Program-made: the position numbers and the translations under genes
The notes under the pieces: model-generated
What the model was told of the DNA's origin: nothing
Database searches by the model: none
Seen by the model: only the letters and a program-made list of their open reading frames with translations
Source: Rosa chinensis
Taxonomy: Eukaryota; Streptophyta; Magnoliopsida; Rosales; Rosaceae
Assembly: GCF_002994745.2 (NCBI RefSeq)
Contig: NC_037092.1
Span: 19,637,001-19,701,000 of the forward strand
Length of the DNA: 64,000 nt
Direction of reading: 5' to 3'
In this document: positions 12,801-24,398 of the stretch, one piece after another
Layout: each line of letters begins with the position of its first letter
Numbering within the stretch: the stretch's first letter is position 1

Positions 12801-13784
12801 AAGGGTGTAATTATTTGCTTATATGTTGATGACATGCTTATATTTGGAACTGACATAGAAAGCATAGAATTAACTAAGAAATTCTTATCTTCTAGCTTTG
12901 ATTTGAAAGATATGGGAGAAGCTGATGTTATCCTAGGTATAAGAATTACAAGATGTAATGATGGTTTGATATTAACTCAATCACATTACATAGAAAAGAT
13001 ACTTAGGAAGTTCAACCATTTTGATACAAAATCAGTTTCTACACCTTATGATCCAAACTTGAAGTTGTATCCAAATAATGGTAGAGCTGTAGATCAATTA
13101 TCATATTCTAGAGTGATTGGATGCTTAATGTATACCATGTCTTGTACTAGACCCGACATAGCTTTTGCCGTAGGTAAGCTAAGTAGGTATACTAATAATC
13201 CTGGTTAATTACATTGGAATGCAATTTCTAGGATATTAAAATATTTGAAAGGTACCATTAATTATGGAATAAGGTACAGTGGATATCCTGCAGTTTTGGA
13301 AGGATATACTGATGCTAGTTGGATAGCATATCATGAGGATCATAAATCCACTACTGGCTGGATTTTCTCACTTGGTGGAGGAGCCATTTCTTGGGGCTCT
13401 AAGAAACAAACATGTATTGCATATTCCACCATGGCAGCAGAATTTATAGCCTTGGCTTCATGTAGCAAAGAAGCCGAATGGCTAAGAAATTTATTGATAG
13501 AGATACCAATATGGCCTAAGCCAATGCCTCCGATCTCTATTCATTGTGATTGTCAAGCAACACTATCACAGGCCTATTGTCAAGTATATAATGGCAAATC
13601 AAGGCATATTGGCTTGAGATATAGCTCTGTGAGGCAACTAATAACTGATGGTGTAATAACCATTGATTTTGTAAGGTCATGCCATAATTTGGCTGATCCA
13701 TTAACAAAAGGACTTGCAAGGAATTTGGTGTGGAAAACATCAAAGGGGATGGGGCTAAAGTCCATTTCTAATAATCACCAATGA
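9858..13784 (+). pseudogene. Copia Gag-Pol polyprotein with one premature stop
   Basis: The frame starts at the ATG 24 bases after the LTR (MASLKEFTANF) and would run 1308 codons to 13784. A single in-frame TAA at 13206-13208, just after the RT region (TNNPG), splits it into 1116 and about 191 codons. Domains in order: UBN2-type Gag (FDGANFRRWQKKL); zinc knuckle CFFCGKTGHFKKDC near residue 255; protease WWIDSGATKHVC near 297; GAG-pre-integrase LWHNRLGH; integrase with D-D-E context HSDVCD, FIDDFSRF and NGVAERKNR; RT with KWIFKKK, KARLVAKGF and YVDDMLIFG; RNase H with YTDASW, STMAAEF and the final RHIGLRY. Everything except the stop looks intact, so the loss of function is recent. Expression by readthrough is possible but not shown. 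Confidence 0.95.
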
Positions 13785-14394
13785 TGGAAACTCAACTCGA
13801 CACTTGAAACATCAAGTCCTTGAGTTCAATGAGCAAAGTACATCATATGTAGTGATTGCAAGCACTAATATAAATTGATTATATATTTATACATACATAT
13901 ATATATATATATATATATGATATATCTATCCCAAGGTAAGAGTGCTTGGTACCTGTAATGAATTAATGGTGGAGGTTGAGTTTATAAAACTCTTAATAGG
14001 CATGATGGAAAGTACTTTAGTTACAGGGGTGCTACATGCTTACCTATATGAGTGTGAAGGTGGTGACGCCTGCTATGCAACTTGGACTAGTGTCTAGAGC
14101 ACTCATGAAAAGGATACAAGACACAAGGCCAATCCACGTGTCGGTTTTTAGAACACTCGAAAGAAGTAGAAAACTAGTGTGTGAAATATGTCCGGTTAAG
14201 TCACAATAGGATCACAAGTTCAAAGCAATGCTACTTCGCCATCTTGATTTAACTTTGATGTATTCTCACTAAGCTAAGGTTCAAGTCCACAAGACACCTT
14301 AGTTTATGCATTATGTTTTCCAAGATTTTGTTCAAGGTTTTTCCAAAAACATTTTAAACTTATATACTTTTATATTTTGAAAATGGTGGAGGAT
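13785..14394 (+). other. Copia 3' untranslated region and polypurine tract
   Basis: 610 bases without a coding frame between the RNase H stop and the right LTR. It includes an (AT)n microsatellite at about 13896-13920 and ends in the purine run GAAAATGGTGGAGGAT (14379-14394), the expected plus-strand primer. Confidence 0.8.
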
Positions 14395-15085
14395 TGTTGG
14401 AAAGATTTTCAAATTATAAAGAAGATAAATTGAATTGTGACTGATCATCACAATTCAAATTTCAAAAAGGATCTCAGATATAGGAAGCAGCTGGACAGTT
14501 ATATTGGTGAAGCATTGTGTTGCTTCACAAGCACCAATCTGTTGTTTAAATTAAGCAAACGTTGTTAACTTGTTAATTTCTACTGGTGACTTCTTGGGAT
14601 ATTAATTACATGATTTAATCATCATCTTTCTTATATGAAAGGTTGCCACCCTTACGGAAGGGTTATCCCAATTAATTGAAGAGGCATATACATCCCTATA
14701 TAAAGGGGTGATACCTGCAGATTAAAAAGATAACTTAATTCCTATATCTTGAGATACTCTCTGCTTTATTCTTTCAGTTCCTCCAATCCATTACTTCCTT
14801 GCTTTACAAAACAAATCTGGAAACTATAAACTGCAGTTTTAGTTCCAGAAACCTTTAGCCTCTTGTAACTTTCAATTGAGTGTTTGGTTGATCTTCGTAA
14901 GTGCAAGACGTCGATCAACAATAGCAGGACTGCTAGGCTTCATTGTATCCTAAAGGCTTATTTGATCAAACCCCTTTGCACACTTGTTGTGGGGCAAATA
15001 AAGTCTAAAGGAAAGTGTAAATTCATACGTGCCTTTGAAGCATTTTCCTTCACTAGCCATAACCCACAGAAACAAAAACTCAACA
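14395..15085 (+). repeat. 3' LTR of Copia element
   Basis: 691 bp, TGTTG...CAACA, nearly identical to the left LTR. The short open frames at its 3' end repeat those at the end of the left LTR and are not genes. Confidence 0.95.
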
Positions 15086-15090
15086 TAGAT

Positions 15091-17050
15091 AATATAGGAA
15101 AGGCTTTTCAAGAAGGAAAACTCATGAATTTATGGGTTCTAGGAAGCTAGCAGGCTTGTTCATATCTCTTTGGTAAGTGATTAGTGTGAACTAAACTCTA
15201 GGAATTAGACTTTCACCTAATATAATAAGCCTGCAGTTCGTTGGCTTGTTTATTTAACCTTACTAATCATGTCCAGGCTCTATGAGAATCAGAGTCCATG
15301 ATTAGATAATGTGCTCTGTGAACTGTCACTTGGCTACACATTTGGAAGTTGTCAATCAACGCAATGCTGATTTGATCACATGTATCGAAATATGGTCTTC
15401 AAATCGGTCATCTCTACTTAACACAAGAGTTGGTATGATACTCTTACCTGTTTTAGCAAGTCAACACCTTTCTCTATACTAATACAAATTAATCATTAGT
15501 AGTAGGTTGTGTATTAGCAGTTTCCCTTCTTGTTCTAAGCTTCCATCAATGATTGTAGTGAACTAGTGATGAACAAAAGAAGATAATTTTTGTTCTTTAT
15601 TTTTCTTAGGCATAGGAACTTGTCTTGGAATTTTTTTTTTTTTATTTAGTTTTTCTCTACTCAGTGAGCAGGTTGTTAAAGCTTCAGGTCTGAAGATGCT
15701 CAGACTTTGACATTACAAACCTTAAGTTTTCTCTGACCTATATGTAGCCAATAAACTTATAGAGAGTTTGATGTAAACTGACTGGTCTTTGAGGTAGGAT
15801 TAGATCTTTGTTTGAAATGTACATTTACCCTCACGATCTTGTCTTTCATGTATTTACATTTCCCAAATTTTCTAAAGTTTTATATGTTCTAGTTTATCTG
15901 GACAGGCCTCGTACTAGCAGTCTTGTGAATGCCTTTAGAAGGAACTTGAAGGATGCTGGTTTAATCATATCCCAGAGGTCATGAGAAATGAATGGGCAGG
16001 CTGTAAAGTAGGTACTTTTGTCATATCTCAGTTATTTAGATATGGATGCATCATTTGTTTCTTTTGGGGACAGTGTTGGTATCGTTGTCTCTTAAATTTT
16101 TCTAACAGTTTATCTATTAATCCTCTGTCTGCAGGCGTATGTTAAGAACTCCTTGTTTCCACACTCTCTTTCTTCTTGTCTCATGTATGAATCTTAGGTT
16201 TTTCTTGTTACTTTTTTTTCTGGTGAACTAATTGCTTCAGTACGTAGTTATCTTATATTGATATTCGTTTTGGGTATCAAAAGAATTATTAGCTTGTATG
16301 ATATCTATTTGTTTCATGGATTCTTTTAAGAAAGAGTTTAATCTATTTGATTGAAAGCGTCTATTAGTTGGAATTTGCATGAATAGAATGATGAAGCATA
16401 AGGAATTGCATTAATATAGGACTAACAGAATTTGATCAAGCCCTTGATGCTGCGTTTTCTGTTACACATTTATATAGGACTAAAGGAAATGAGGTATTGA
16501 AACCAATTAAGAATCTGATACTTTGTTGGATTTTTGAGAGAAACAAAAAATGAAGGATTTTCCTGGGACTTTGACTGGGCTTCTTCTAAGGATTTCACAA
16601 TGCGTCTTTACTGGTGCCTCTATTGCTTCCATGGCCACCACTTCCACCTCTTTTTTTATATTTTTTTAATGCAGAAATATGATGTTGACACAGCAACAAA
16701 GGCAACTGTCCTTGGCATCCAAGTTGGGTGTGGATTCAGGCCTAAGATTCCATGTAGGAGATGAATCTAGAGCTAATGCTGCACAAGATAATGAACTTTT
16801 CCATCAGAATCCTCAAGCATATGCTGCACAAGATGGAAATTGGATTGCTCGTATTGCAACATTGCTTGTGGGTGAGGATCGAACACAGTCTTGTATAGCT
16901 TATGAAATTGGAAGGCTTCATTCAATGAAATGTTTAAATGCTTATAAAATTGTATATAGTGAATCGATTGGAGTTTGTTTTTAGTATCTAAGTTACTTTT
17001 AGCATTAATATAAAATTATTGTTCATTGGTAATAATCTCTAGCATTGATT
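15091..17050 (+). other. CACTA interior with unidentified exon-like blocks
   Basis: Three blocks look exon-like because of flanking AG and GT, but I cannot name them. The first is the continuation of the Copia target, 15091-15173, before GGTAAGTG. The second is about 15906-16009, reading RPRTSSLVNAFRRNLKDAG. The third is 16676-16984, a 102-codon frame containing LASKLGVDSGLRFHVGDESR and NWIARIATLLVGEDRTQSC. They may be further captured host exons or decayed transposase. Between them the DNA is T-rich and intron-like. Confidence 0.4.
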
Positions 17051-17696
17051 TTGTATGATTTCACCTAGCATTGTTCTCATACAACACAATACAAAACAAT
17101 GTATTATATGATTGTAAACGAGTTTAAAATTAAGGCTTCTCCTACAACAATAATTGGCTATTAGCCAATCTGATTACAATATTCACACCACAGCTAACCA
17201 AATATATTGGTTGTGTGAACTAACAACCAACAACAAAAGAAAACAAAGTTCTGTTGTGTGAGATTCATAACACACAACAGAAATGAAATCATCTCTGTTG
17301 TCTATGTAATCAACAGACAAGGGAGATCATTTCACTTCAGTTGTGTGTTATTAATCTCAGACAACAAAGAATGAGTAATATTTGTTATGTGTTATATATC
17401 TCAGACAACAAAGAATGAGTTATATCTGTTGTGTGTTATGAATCTCAGACAACGGCAAATTCCTTCTTCTGTTGTCTGAATGTGTCGACACATCCCCTCG
17501 CATGTCATGGCAGGAACATGCCTGCGCAGAATTCACACAACGGAAACAGGTATTCTGTTGAGCAAAGTATTGTCACACAACGGTGAAATCACCGTTGTGT
17601 GATTTTTCAATCACACAACACTCGTTTAGACCACAGTGAGGCTGGTCATCACACAACACAAAATGTCTGTCGTCTGATTAACTTATTGTAGTAGTG
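17050..17696 (+). repeat. CACTA right subterminal repeats and terminal repeat
   Basis: Dense copies of CTGTTGTGTG, CAGACAACAAAG and CACACAACGG in both orientations, including a direct repeat of CTCAGACAACAAAGAATGAG near 17360-17420 and the palindrome CACACAACGGTGA-TCACCGTTGTGTG near 17575-17601. It ends in TTGTAGTAGTG. Confidence 0.85.
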
Positions 17697-17699
17697 TGC

Positions 17700-17980
17700 T
17701 TATAAGGATGCATGCACTTCAATTAAACTCAAATCTCACTATATGGCATGGAATAGCTCCCACAAGTCTCACTATGCTTTTCCAGCTCAATATATTGATA
17801 TGACAAATATGGATATAAATGAAAGCAAACACTTGATCCATAATGATTTATTTTGAAAAATAAAGCTCGTAAGACCCAAACATGCTTTCTAGCCCACATT
17901 TATATTAAGCTCAAGTTCATCATTGGTGTTGGAAGGAACCTAAAATAAACACAAAAATACTAGAAAAGAATAAACTAATA

Positions 17981-18011
<31 letters not shown>

Positions 18012-19078
18012 TTCAATTGAATACTAAACACTAACAAAACTTCCCCCCACACTTGAACTTAACATTGTCCCCAATGTTACAAAGTATTTTCTTGAAAGCA
18101 ATTTCAATGAAAAGTCCAAGTATGAAAGAAAGAAACAAGCTATTTCTAAAACAAAAACCAACTAAACAATCACAAATTGCAAAAAAAAAAAATTGACGAG
18201 AGTAAGTTAGAAATTTCTCCCCCTTGAAGTCCATGAATTCCAAGCAAGACACCAACATATAACCAACAAGGCAAGGGCCTTGCAATCCAACTCCAATAGT
18301 GCCAAGCATCATCATTGAGCAAGAAATTCTCCATCAAAAATCAACATCAAACCCAACATTATTCAAACATTAAGGTGAAAAAGAAAACAAAAGTACCATC
18401 ATGCATTGAGGATACGAAAGTGAATGAACAAATGCTTAGCCATAAAAATTTGCAAAAAGAATGGCTAAAAGCATCATGAAGGTATAACTACAATGAACTC
18501 TCCCTAAAAACATTAGGGATTACAAAATAAAACAGAATTTTTTTTTATTCTCAATCGATCGTCCATAAAAGAGATCAATCGTTTTTTTTATTTTTTATTT
18601 ATTTATTTTTTAAATTTTGAGATCGATCGTTTGGAAGTGAAGATCGATCGTTTCTGATTTCAAAACTCTCTGTGACTCTAAACGATGAATCGTTCGAAAT
18701 GATGAGATCGATCGATTGCTCTGTTTTTTTTTCAAAAACACTCACCAATCGTAAACTTTTAACACAACAAACAACAAAGTAAACATGAAAATGCAAGATG
18801 CAAGTCAAGGATTAAGAGAAACTCCCCTTGAAGACTATGGTCTTCAATATAAACACCTCCAGTCACCAATGAACAAGGTTGTAGCCTTGCTATCAAGCTT
18901 GTCATCCTTGGTGCTATTCCAAGAGTTTTCTTTCTCCTTCATCTTGCATCAAGAGCATGGCTACCTCCAAGTAGGCCTTTCCTTTAAGGACATCTTGCTG
19001 ATCCATTAACCCTTGATTTACTCAAGGGGGCTTCTTGAGACAACCATCTCCCTTGTTCACCTTCTTTGAACTTCCAAA
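17700..19078 (-). other. Non-coding internal part of Athila-type element 1
   Basis: No pol coding sequence is present where it would be expected downstream (in element sense) of protease. The stretch includes a (TA)n run at about 17980-18002, a hairpin plus G-rich module at 18041-18078, and several copies of GATCGATCGTTT between 18553 and 18720. The coding remnant of protease starts at about 19079. Confidence 0.6.
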
Positions 19079-21834
19079 TCAAGCTCCCATGTCAACAAGT
19101 GCTCCTTTGAGCAATCCTCCAATTTGTTTCTTCTTCTTAATAGGGGTGAGGAGTGACTCAAAGCCTTGTGAACATGGTAAGACCGAAAAGGGTGCGCAAG
19201 CTTCTTTCTTACTTTTCTCATCTCCCCTTACTCTTGCCTCTCCATAGTAACCCAAAAAGTAGCATTCATTCATGTCATCCGAAATTTGAAGTGGAGGAAA
19301 TATTTGGAACTTGATTTTGTCTCCATGCACCTTCATGCTCATGGTGCCTTTCTTCACATTGATCTTGACACCGGTGGTGGCCATGAAAGCTCTCCCAAAG
19401 ATGATAGGAAGCTCATTGCCAACCATGGGGGCTTCCTCCATGTCTAAGACTATAAAATCCATCGATATCACAAACTTTGCTACATTGACAAGCACATTCT
19501 CCAATATACCTCTAGGATACCTCACACTTCTATCTGCCAATTGGAGAATGATTGAAGTTGGTTCAAAGCTCCATCAAGACCAAGCTTCTTCAAAGCCGAA
19601 TAGGGCATTAAATTGATACTTGCCCCAAGATCCATCAAGCACTTGTCAAAAGTAGTTTCTCCAATCTTGCTTGGAATAGTGAAGCTTCCCAGATCTTTGA
19701 GCTTTGGTGGAAGCTTTCTTTGAATGATAGCACTCACTTCTTCACAAAGAGCCACTTGCTCATGTTCTTTGAACTTCTTCTTCTTCATGCACATCTCCTT
19801 CAATAACTTAGCATAAGATGGGATTGTCTTCACGGCTTCAAGGAGTGGAATGTTTATATGAACCTTCTTGAACAAATCAATCATCTCCCTCAATTGGCTC
19901 TCTTTCTTGAGTTTTTTCTCTTGTTGCCATAAAGCTTGAGGGTAAGGGAGAGACACTTCTTCTTCTTGCACAATCTTCAAAGGAGGATTAAAAGTGATAC
20001 CTCTTTGGAATGGTCTCTCGATTGGATGATCATTGGACACTTCTTTTTCATGGTTGGCCTTGGAATTTGAGTTGTTCTTCAAGACCTCACCTTGTTCTTC
20101 ATTGTAGTCCAACACAACTTGCTCATGCTTTGATCTCCTTTCAAAACCCGGTGGCTCTCTCAGAGTTACAACTTCTTCACTAGTAGGAATGTACACATGA
20201 TTCTCAACTTGCCTTCCACTTCTCAAAATAGTGATGGCTTTGGCTTCATGCCTTGGATTGTTGACCACTTGGCTTGGAAACACTCCTTGCTTCCTTTGGC
20301 TCAACTCATGAGCTAGTTGCCCCATTTGTCTTTCCAGCTTGCTCATGCTTTGGTGAAGGACATTGATCTTCTCGTCTTGCTTTGCTTGAGTACCCTTGTT
20401 CTCCATAAAGAAATTCATCAACATTAGGCTTCTTCAATGACTCTTGAGGTGGCACTATAGGTTGTGGTTGAGGTGGAGGTTGATAAGGTGCCATTTAGAA
20501 TTGATTGTTGACTTCTTGATTGTTGTAGTTGGAGGAGATTGCACCTTGATAGCCACCACTAGACCTTTGAAAACCTTGGCCTTGCTCACTATTCCTTGGT
20601 TTTGGTTGCCTCCCCACCCAAAGTTAGGGTGGTTTCTCCATCCGAGATTGTAGGTGTTACTATATGGATCATTTCTTGGCCTTGGTTGGAAACCAACTTG
20701 GTTGCATTGCTCCATATCAACTTGAAGTGTACCTCCTCTTGGACAAAGCATTGTCTCATGTTGATCACTCTCACAAATTAAGCACACTTGCTCAACCATC
20801 TTGCTTGACATAGGTTGGAGTTGCTCCCGGTTTCCTTGAGCATTAAGAATCAAGTCTAGCTTCTTATTCATGTTGGCCTCAATACTCTTCAACTCAATTT
20901 GCATTTGAGTATTTGGTGGATCCACCTCATACATACCTCCTCTTCTTTGTTGATCCTTCAAAATGACATTGGCTTCTTTAACCGGTCTTCTATCACTTTG
21001 ATTATCATAGAGTTGGGATGACTCGACTAATGAGTCAAGAACACTTTCCGCTTCAATCTCATTCCTATCCATGAAGCTCCCTTGACAAGCATTGTCAATT
21101 CTTCTTTTGGTATCTTAGCTTGACCCATTGTAGAAAGTGATCAATAACAACTACTTCTTGACACCATGATTAGGGCAATTTTGCTCCATGTCTTTGAATC
21201 TCTCCCAAGACTCATGGAACAACTCCGATGGAAACTCTTGGAAAGTCATGAGTGAGTTCCTTAATGCATTGCTCTTTGATGGTGGAAAGTACTTCTTGAG
21301 GAATGTGGCCTTCATGTTATCCCATGAGTTGATACTTGCCGCCGGAATCTTGTACAACCAATCTTTGGCCTTATCCTTCAATGAGAAGGGAAAAAGCCTT
21401 AGCCTAAGGTTGTCTTCATCAATACCATTGAGTTGGACCGTTGAGAAAACTTCATTGAATAACTTGATGTGCCTAAATGGATCACTGGTGAAGCCACCAT
21501 CAAAAGCCGGTAGAAGTTACAAGGTACTTGGCATAATGGAAAAGGCATGAGCACATGCTTGCAAGACAATTCAACTTGGATGATTTGTGAAAGTAGGAAT
21601 GGTGTAGTCCTTTAATGGCCTTGGTTCATCACTCATCTTTAGTTTAGGACGCTCCTCCCTTAGTTGCCTTAGCAATCAATTTGCTCTTCTATCAACGTAT
21701 TGAAGTAGAGTAAGTGGACCGATGGGATGAGGTTCTTTTTCACCACTATCCTCTTGAATGATATGATCTTGATCGTCACTCGGTGTGCTTGGAGGAGATG
21801 GATGATTTTCACTTGATTGAACAATAAGATTCAT
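19079..21834 (-). pseudogene. Athila-type gag-protease remnant of element 1
   Basis: The likely gag start is the ATG at 21832-21834 (MNLIVQSS). The frame is soon broken (a TGA near 21676). Gag core DKAKDWLYKIPAASINSWD and ESWERFKDMEQNCPNHG lie at 21381-21151, then a region with a LICESDQHETMLC knuckle-like motif and RPRNDPYSNTYN at 21072-20455. The next frames (20424-19522 and 19540-19079) contain LMDLGASINLMPYS, the retropepsin active site with DLGAS intact, and PIIFGRAFMATTGVKI. RT, RNase H and integrase are absent. Several frameshifts and stops separate the pieces, so no full Gag would be made. Similar blocks occur in the second Athila-type element (DLRASINLMPYD and PIIFGRAFMATVGVKI), so the two are related families. 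Confidence 0.85.
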
Positions 21835-22092
21835 ACACACCTATAAGCATTCAAAACAAAGGTAAGTACACAAGTTGCAACACAAAAGAAGACAAAAAAA
21901 AAATGCCGAAACAGGGCAAACGACGATCGTTTATACACTGAGATTGATCATTTTTGGTATTTTTCCTCTCTGACCCTTGAAAAGATCAATCGTTTTCTGG
22001 GAAATTTCAACAACAACAAAAATTTCAAAGAAAAGTAAAGTTTCTAGCTTCCCCGACGGCAAACTGAGCTAGGAATCGGATTTTACTCCAAT

Positions 22093-22109
22093 CCCCGGCA
22101 ATGGCGCGA
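22093..22109 (-). other. Primer binding site, tRNA-Asp type
   Basis: On the plus strand it reads CCCCGGCAATGGCGCGA, six bases inside the right LTR. It matches the 3' end of plant tRNA-Asp (CCCCGGCAACGGCGCCA, recalled) at 15 of 17 positions. The second Athila-type element has the same site type, which fits the Athila lineage. Confidence 0.8.
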
Positions 22110-22115
22110 AAAACT

Positions 22116-23892
22116 TGTTAGCCAAATAGCCACCCTCAAATATAAGGGCCAAGTTATAGTGTAGAGCTTATGAGTAGGGGATATTGTACCCAAGGGATTG
22201 GAAAATCCACTCTAGCTAAGGAAAACCTAAAAGGTGCTAGATAAATATGCAAATGTACAAATCACAAACAAGGGCACAAAAGTGAACCAAAGTTCATGGT
22301 GAATATATGCAAGATGGTGTAGTGATTTTGGTGTTAGACATGGTTTAAACTCAAATGAACACACAAGAAAAACTTGAAATGTAAACTAGGCTATGTTAAA
22401 CTAGATGTGATAGAATGGATGGAAGTTAGAGCTTTGGGTTGTTCACCATAGCCTCCCTTACATGCATTGAAGTTAAAACTATAAGTAATGCAATCCCAAG
22501 TATCCAATTACCCTCTTAGCATCCGGATAAGACTACTAAGACCTAAACTCCTTTGATTTTTTCAATTCCCACTGGATAAGTGCGAAACTAACTATCAAAG
22601 AACAAGTTATATTACCAGATAAGTATCAATTCCTTGCTCCTAGATGCATAAAGGTTTGAGTTTAGATAATCAAGCAAGCAAACAAATCCTAGGTCTAGGT
22701 GATTTTAACTTACTACCTTCACATACACACCTAGTGTGCTATCATGCTATTAATGTTCAAAGCTAGCTACTCTCTAAACATTGTTCCTATAATGACAAAT
22801 GCAAAGTATTCAAATTAGCTAGATTCAAATACAAGCATTCACTTCTTGAATTAGCATGTGAAGATGATCATGGAAATTGCATCAAATAAGATTCAAACAT
22901 CAATTCATTACAAGTTTGGCTAGGGCTTTCAACCCTAGCCCTAACAATAGACTACTCACACATATCTACATAGACTAGCATTAACATAGTGGAAAACATT
23001 AAGCTATCAAAGAATAGAGTTTATAAATGACTAGGGATGATCACAAGTGAAGAATAATGAAGTGGTTGATCATGGAAACTTTGTCATTGAGATGATGTGG
23101 TGGCTCCTCTTGTGCTCTAGCTTCTTTCTTGAACTCCTTCTTCAAGACAATAGATGATGATGATGCTTGATATATGTAAGATGTTATGAGTAGGGTGGTA
23201 GTTGGGAAATGAAGTGGTGGAGATGGATGTTTTGTGGAGGAGATGGTGGTGGATTGAGTAGAGAAAAGAGAGAGAAAATGATGTAGTGGCTAAGTGTGGG
23301 TGATGCCCTCTTCCTTGAGAGAATGGATCCTTAAATAGATGAAGAGAGAGGTGTCAAATGGTGTTGTGAAGCAAAATGGAGCAGCTCACAACTTGCAAGG
23401 AGCATGGAGGTGGAATAGAAAAGTGGTAATAGATCCCAATTTCAAGGGAAAATGGCATGGGAGTGATGGTGTAGGTTGGAGTAGGAAATGATGAGTGAGG
23501 GATGTTGATTAAACCTAAAACATGATGGATATTGGAGTGTTGATGATGATGAACTCTTGGGTAATAGAGAGTGTTTGGTTGAATTGAAACCAAAAGGGTT
23601 GGAATTTGGTTGAGATAGAATGATGGTGAATGGATGTAATGGAATAGATGTTATGGTACTCATCCTTCATGCTCCTCCATGAATGTGGCCGGAAAATACA
23701 TGGCACCACCGTGAGTGGTGGTGCGCCGCCTCTTGTGCCGCCAAAAGTGGTGGTTCACATTTCACTTTTTTCTCCTCTTGTCAAGATTTTCTACAAAACT
23801 TGGAATTGGATTAGTCAACATTAAATTGGACTTTAGAACAAGTAATTTTCATGTTTTAGGGCACAAATATGTATATGAATTATGATCTAACA
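22116..23892 (-). repeat. LTR of Athila-type element 1 (5' LTR)
   Basis: 1777 bp, TG...CA, full-length match to 3075-4868. It is followed directly by the ATCTT duplication. As the upstream LTR of a minus-strand element it would hold the promoter. Confidence 0.9.
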
Positions 23893-23983
23893 ATCTTCGG
23901 ATCCCCTAGATTGACCTTATATGGTCGTTATGATCTTTTCGATCACTGGAATATATTCCATTTCCCTCAACAACAAAAAAAAA

Positions 23984-24398
23984 GGTTATTATCACAAATG
24001 ATACCTGAACTTATCCTCTATTTTATCGATGGTACCTGAACTTCAATTTTGATCACAACCAGTACCTGAACTTTTCGATTTCATTTTAAATGGTACCTAA
24101 GGCCACATTTCGTCACTATTCAGGCCAAAAAAGCCAAATCTAAGAAAATAAAAGACAAAAAAACAAGTTCAAGGCAAATCTATTACCAAAAAATCATCAC
24201 TATATATGATCGCAACCCTCAAAATCATCACTATGATGGCCTCCCATGCCGTTTTTAGTTAGAATAGTGACCGGAGGTGGCTCTAGGTACCATTTAAAAT
24301 GAAATCGAAAAGTTCGATACTAGTTGTGATCAAAATTAAAGATTAGGTATCATCGATAAGATTGATGTATAGTTCAGGTACCATTTGTGATAATAACC
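23984..24398. mobile_element. Foldback MITE
   Basis: About 415 bp whose halves are inverted repeats of roughly 120 bp: GGTTATTATCACAAATG at 23984 and CATTTGTGATAATAACC ending at 24398. Within each arm the phrase GTACCTGAACTT recurs about three times at intervals of 35-40 bp. No coding frame. It sits inside an A-tract, so the target-site duplication cannot be read. A related, partial sequence with GTACCT phrases is found near 55165-55250. Confidence 0.8.

Larger units (their letters stand above)
9141..15085 (+). mobile_element. Copia LTR retrotransposon, young, one stop codon
   Basis: LTRs at 9141-9834 (694 bp) and 14395-15085 (691 bp) begin TGTTGG and end CTCAACA. By eye they differ at 7 bases plus one 3-base indel. 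The flanking pentamers TGGAT (9136-9140) and TAGAT (15086-15090) match at 4 of 5, consistent with a target-site duplication with one later mutation. The internal region encodes a single Copia polyprotein in the order Gag-protease-integrase-RT-RNase H, broken by one TAA. A polypurine tract GGTGGAGGAT precedes the right LTR. No canonical initiator-Met primer site is seen in the 23 bases between the left LTR and the ATG. It is inserted in the CACTA element. Confidence 0.95.
5897..17696 (+). mobile_element. CACTA (En/Spm) DNA transposon carrying host gene fragments
   Basis: The ends are CACTACTACAA at 5897 and its reverse complement TTGTAGTAGTG ending at 17696. They are flanked by the 3-bp duplication TGC (5894-5896 and 17697-17699), as expected for CACTA elements. 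Subterminal DNA on both sides is packed with ACACAACAG / CTGTTGTGT motifs in both orientations, the kind of array that CACTA transposases bind. A Copia element (9141-15085) splits the interior; without it the CACTA is about 5.85 kb. No TNPD/TNPA-like transposase was recognised, so it would be non-autonomous. The interior instead holds exon-like pieces of a DUF185 methyltransferase and an AAA ATPase. Confidence 0.9.
3075..23892 (-). mobile_element. Athila-type Gypsy LTR retrotransposon 1 (pol-less, nested into)
   Basis: Two related sequences bound it: 3075-4868 and 22116-23892, both TG...CA. The 5-bp target-site duplication ATCTT lies at 3070-3074 and 23893-23897. Gag and protease remnants run on the minus strand, so the 5' LTR is the right-hand one. 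A tRNA-Asp-type primer site abuts its inner edge and a G-rich polypurine tract abuts the left LTR. A CACTA element occupies 5897-17696. Without it the element is about 9 kb. No reverse transcriptase, RNase H or integrase was found, so it would be non-autonomous. The LTRs show many scattered differences, so it is older than the Copia element nested inside. Confidence 0.9.
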
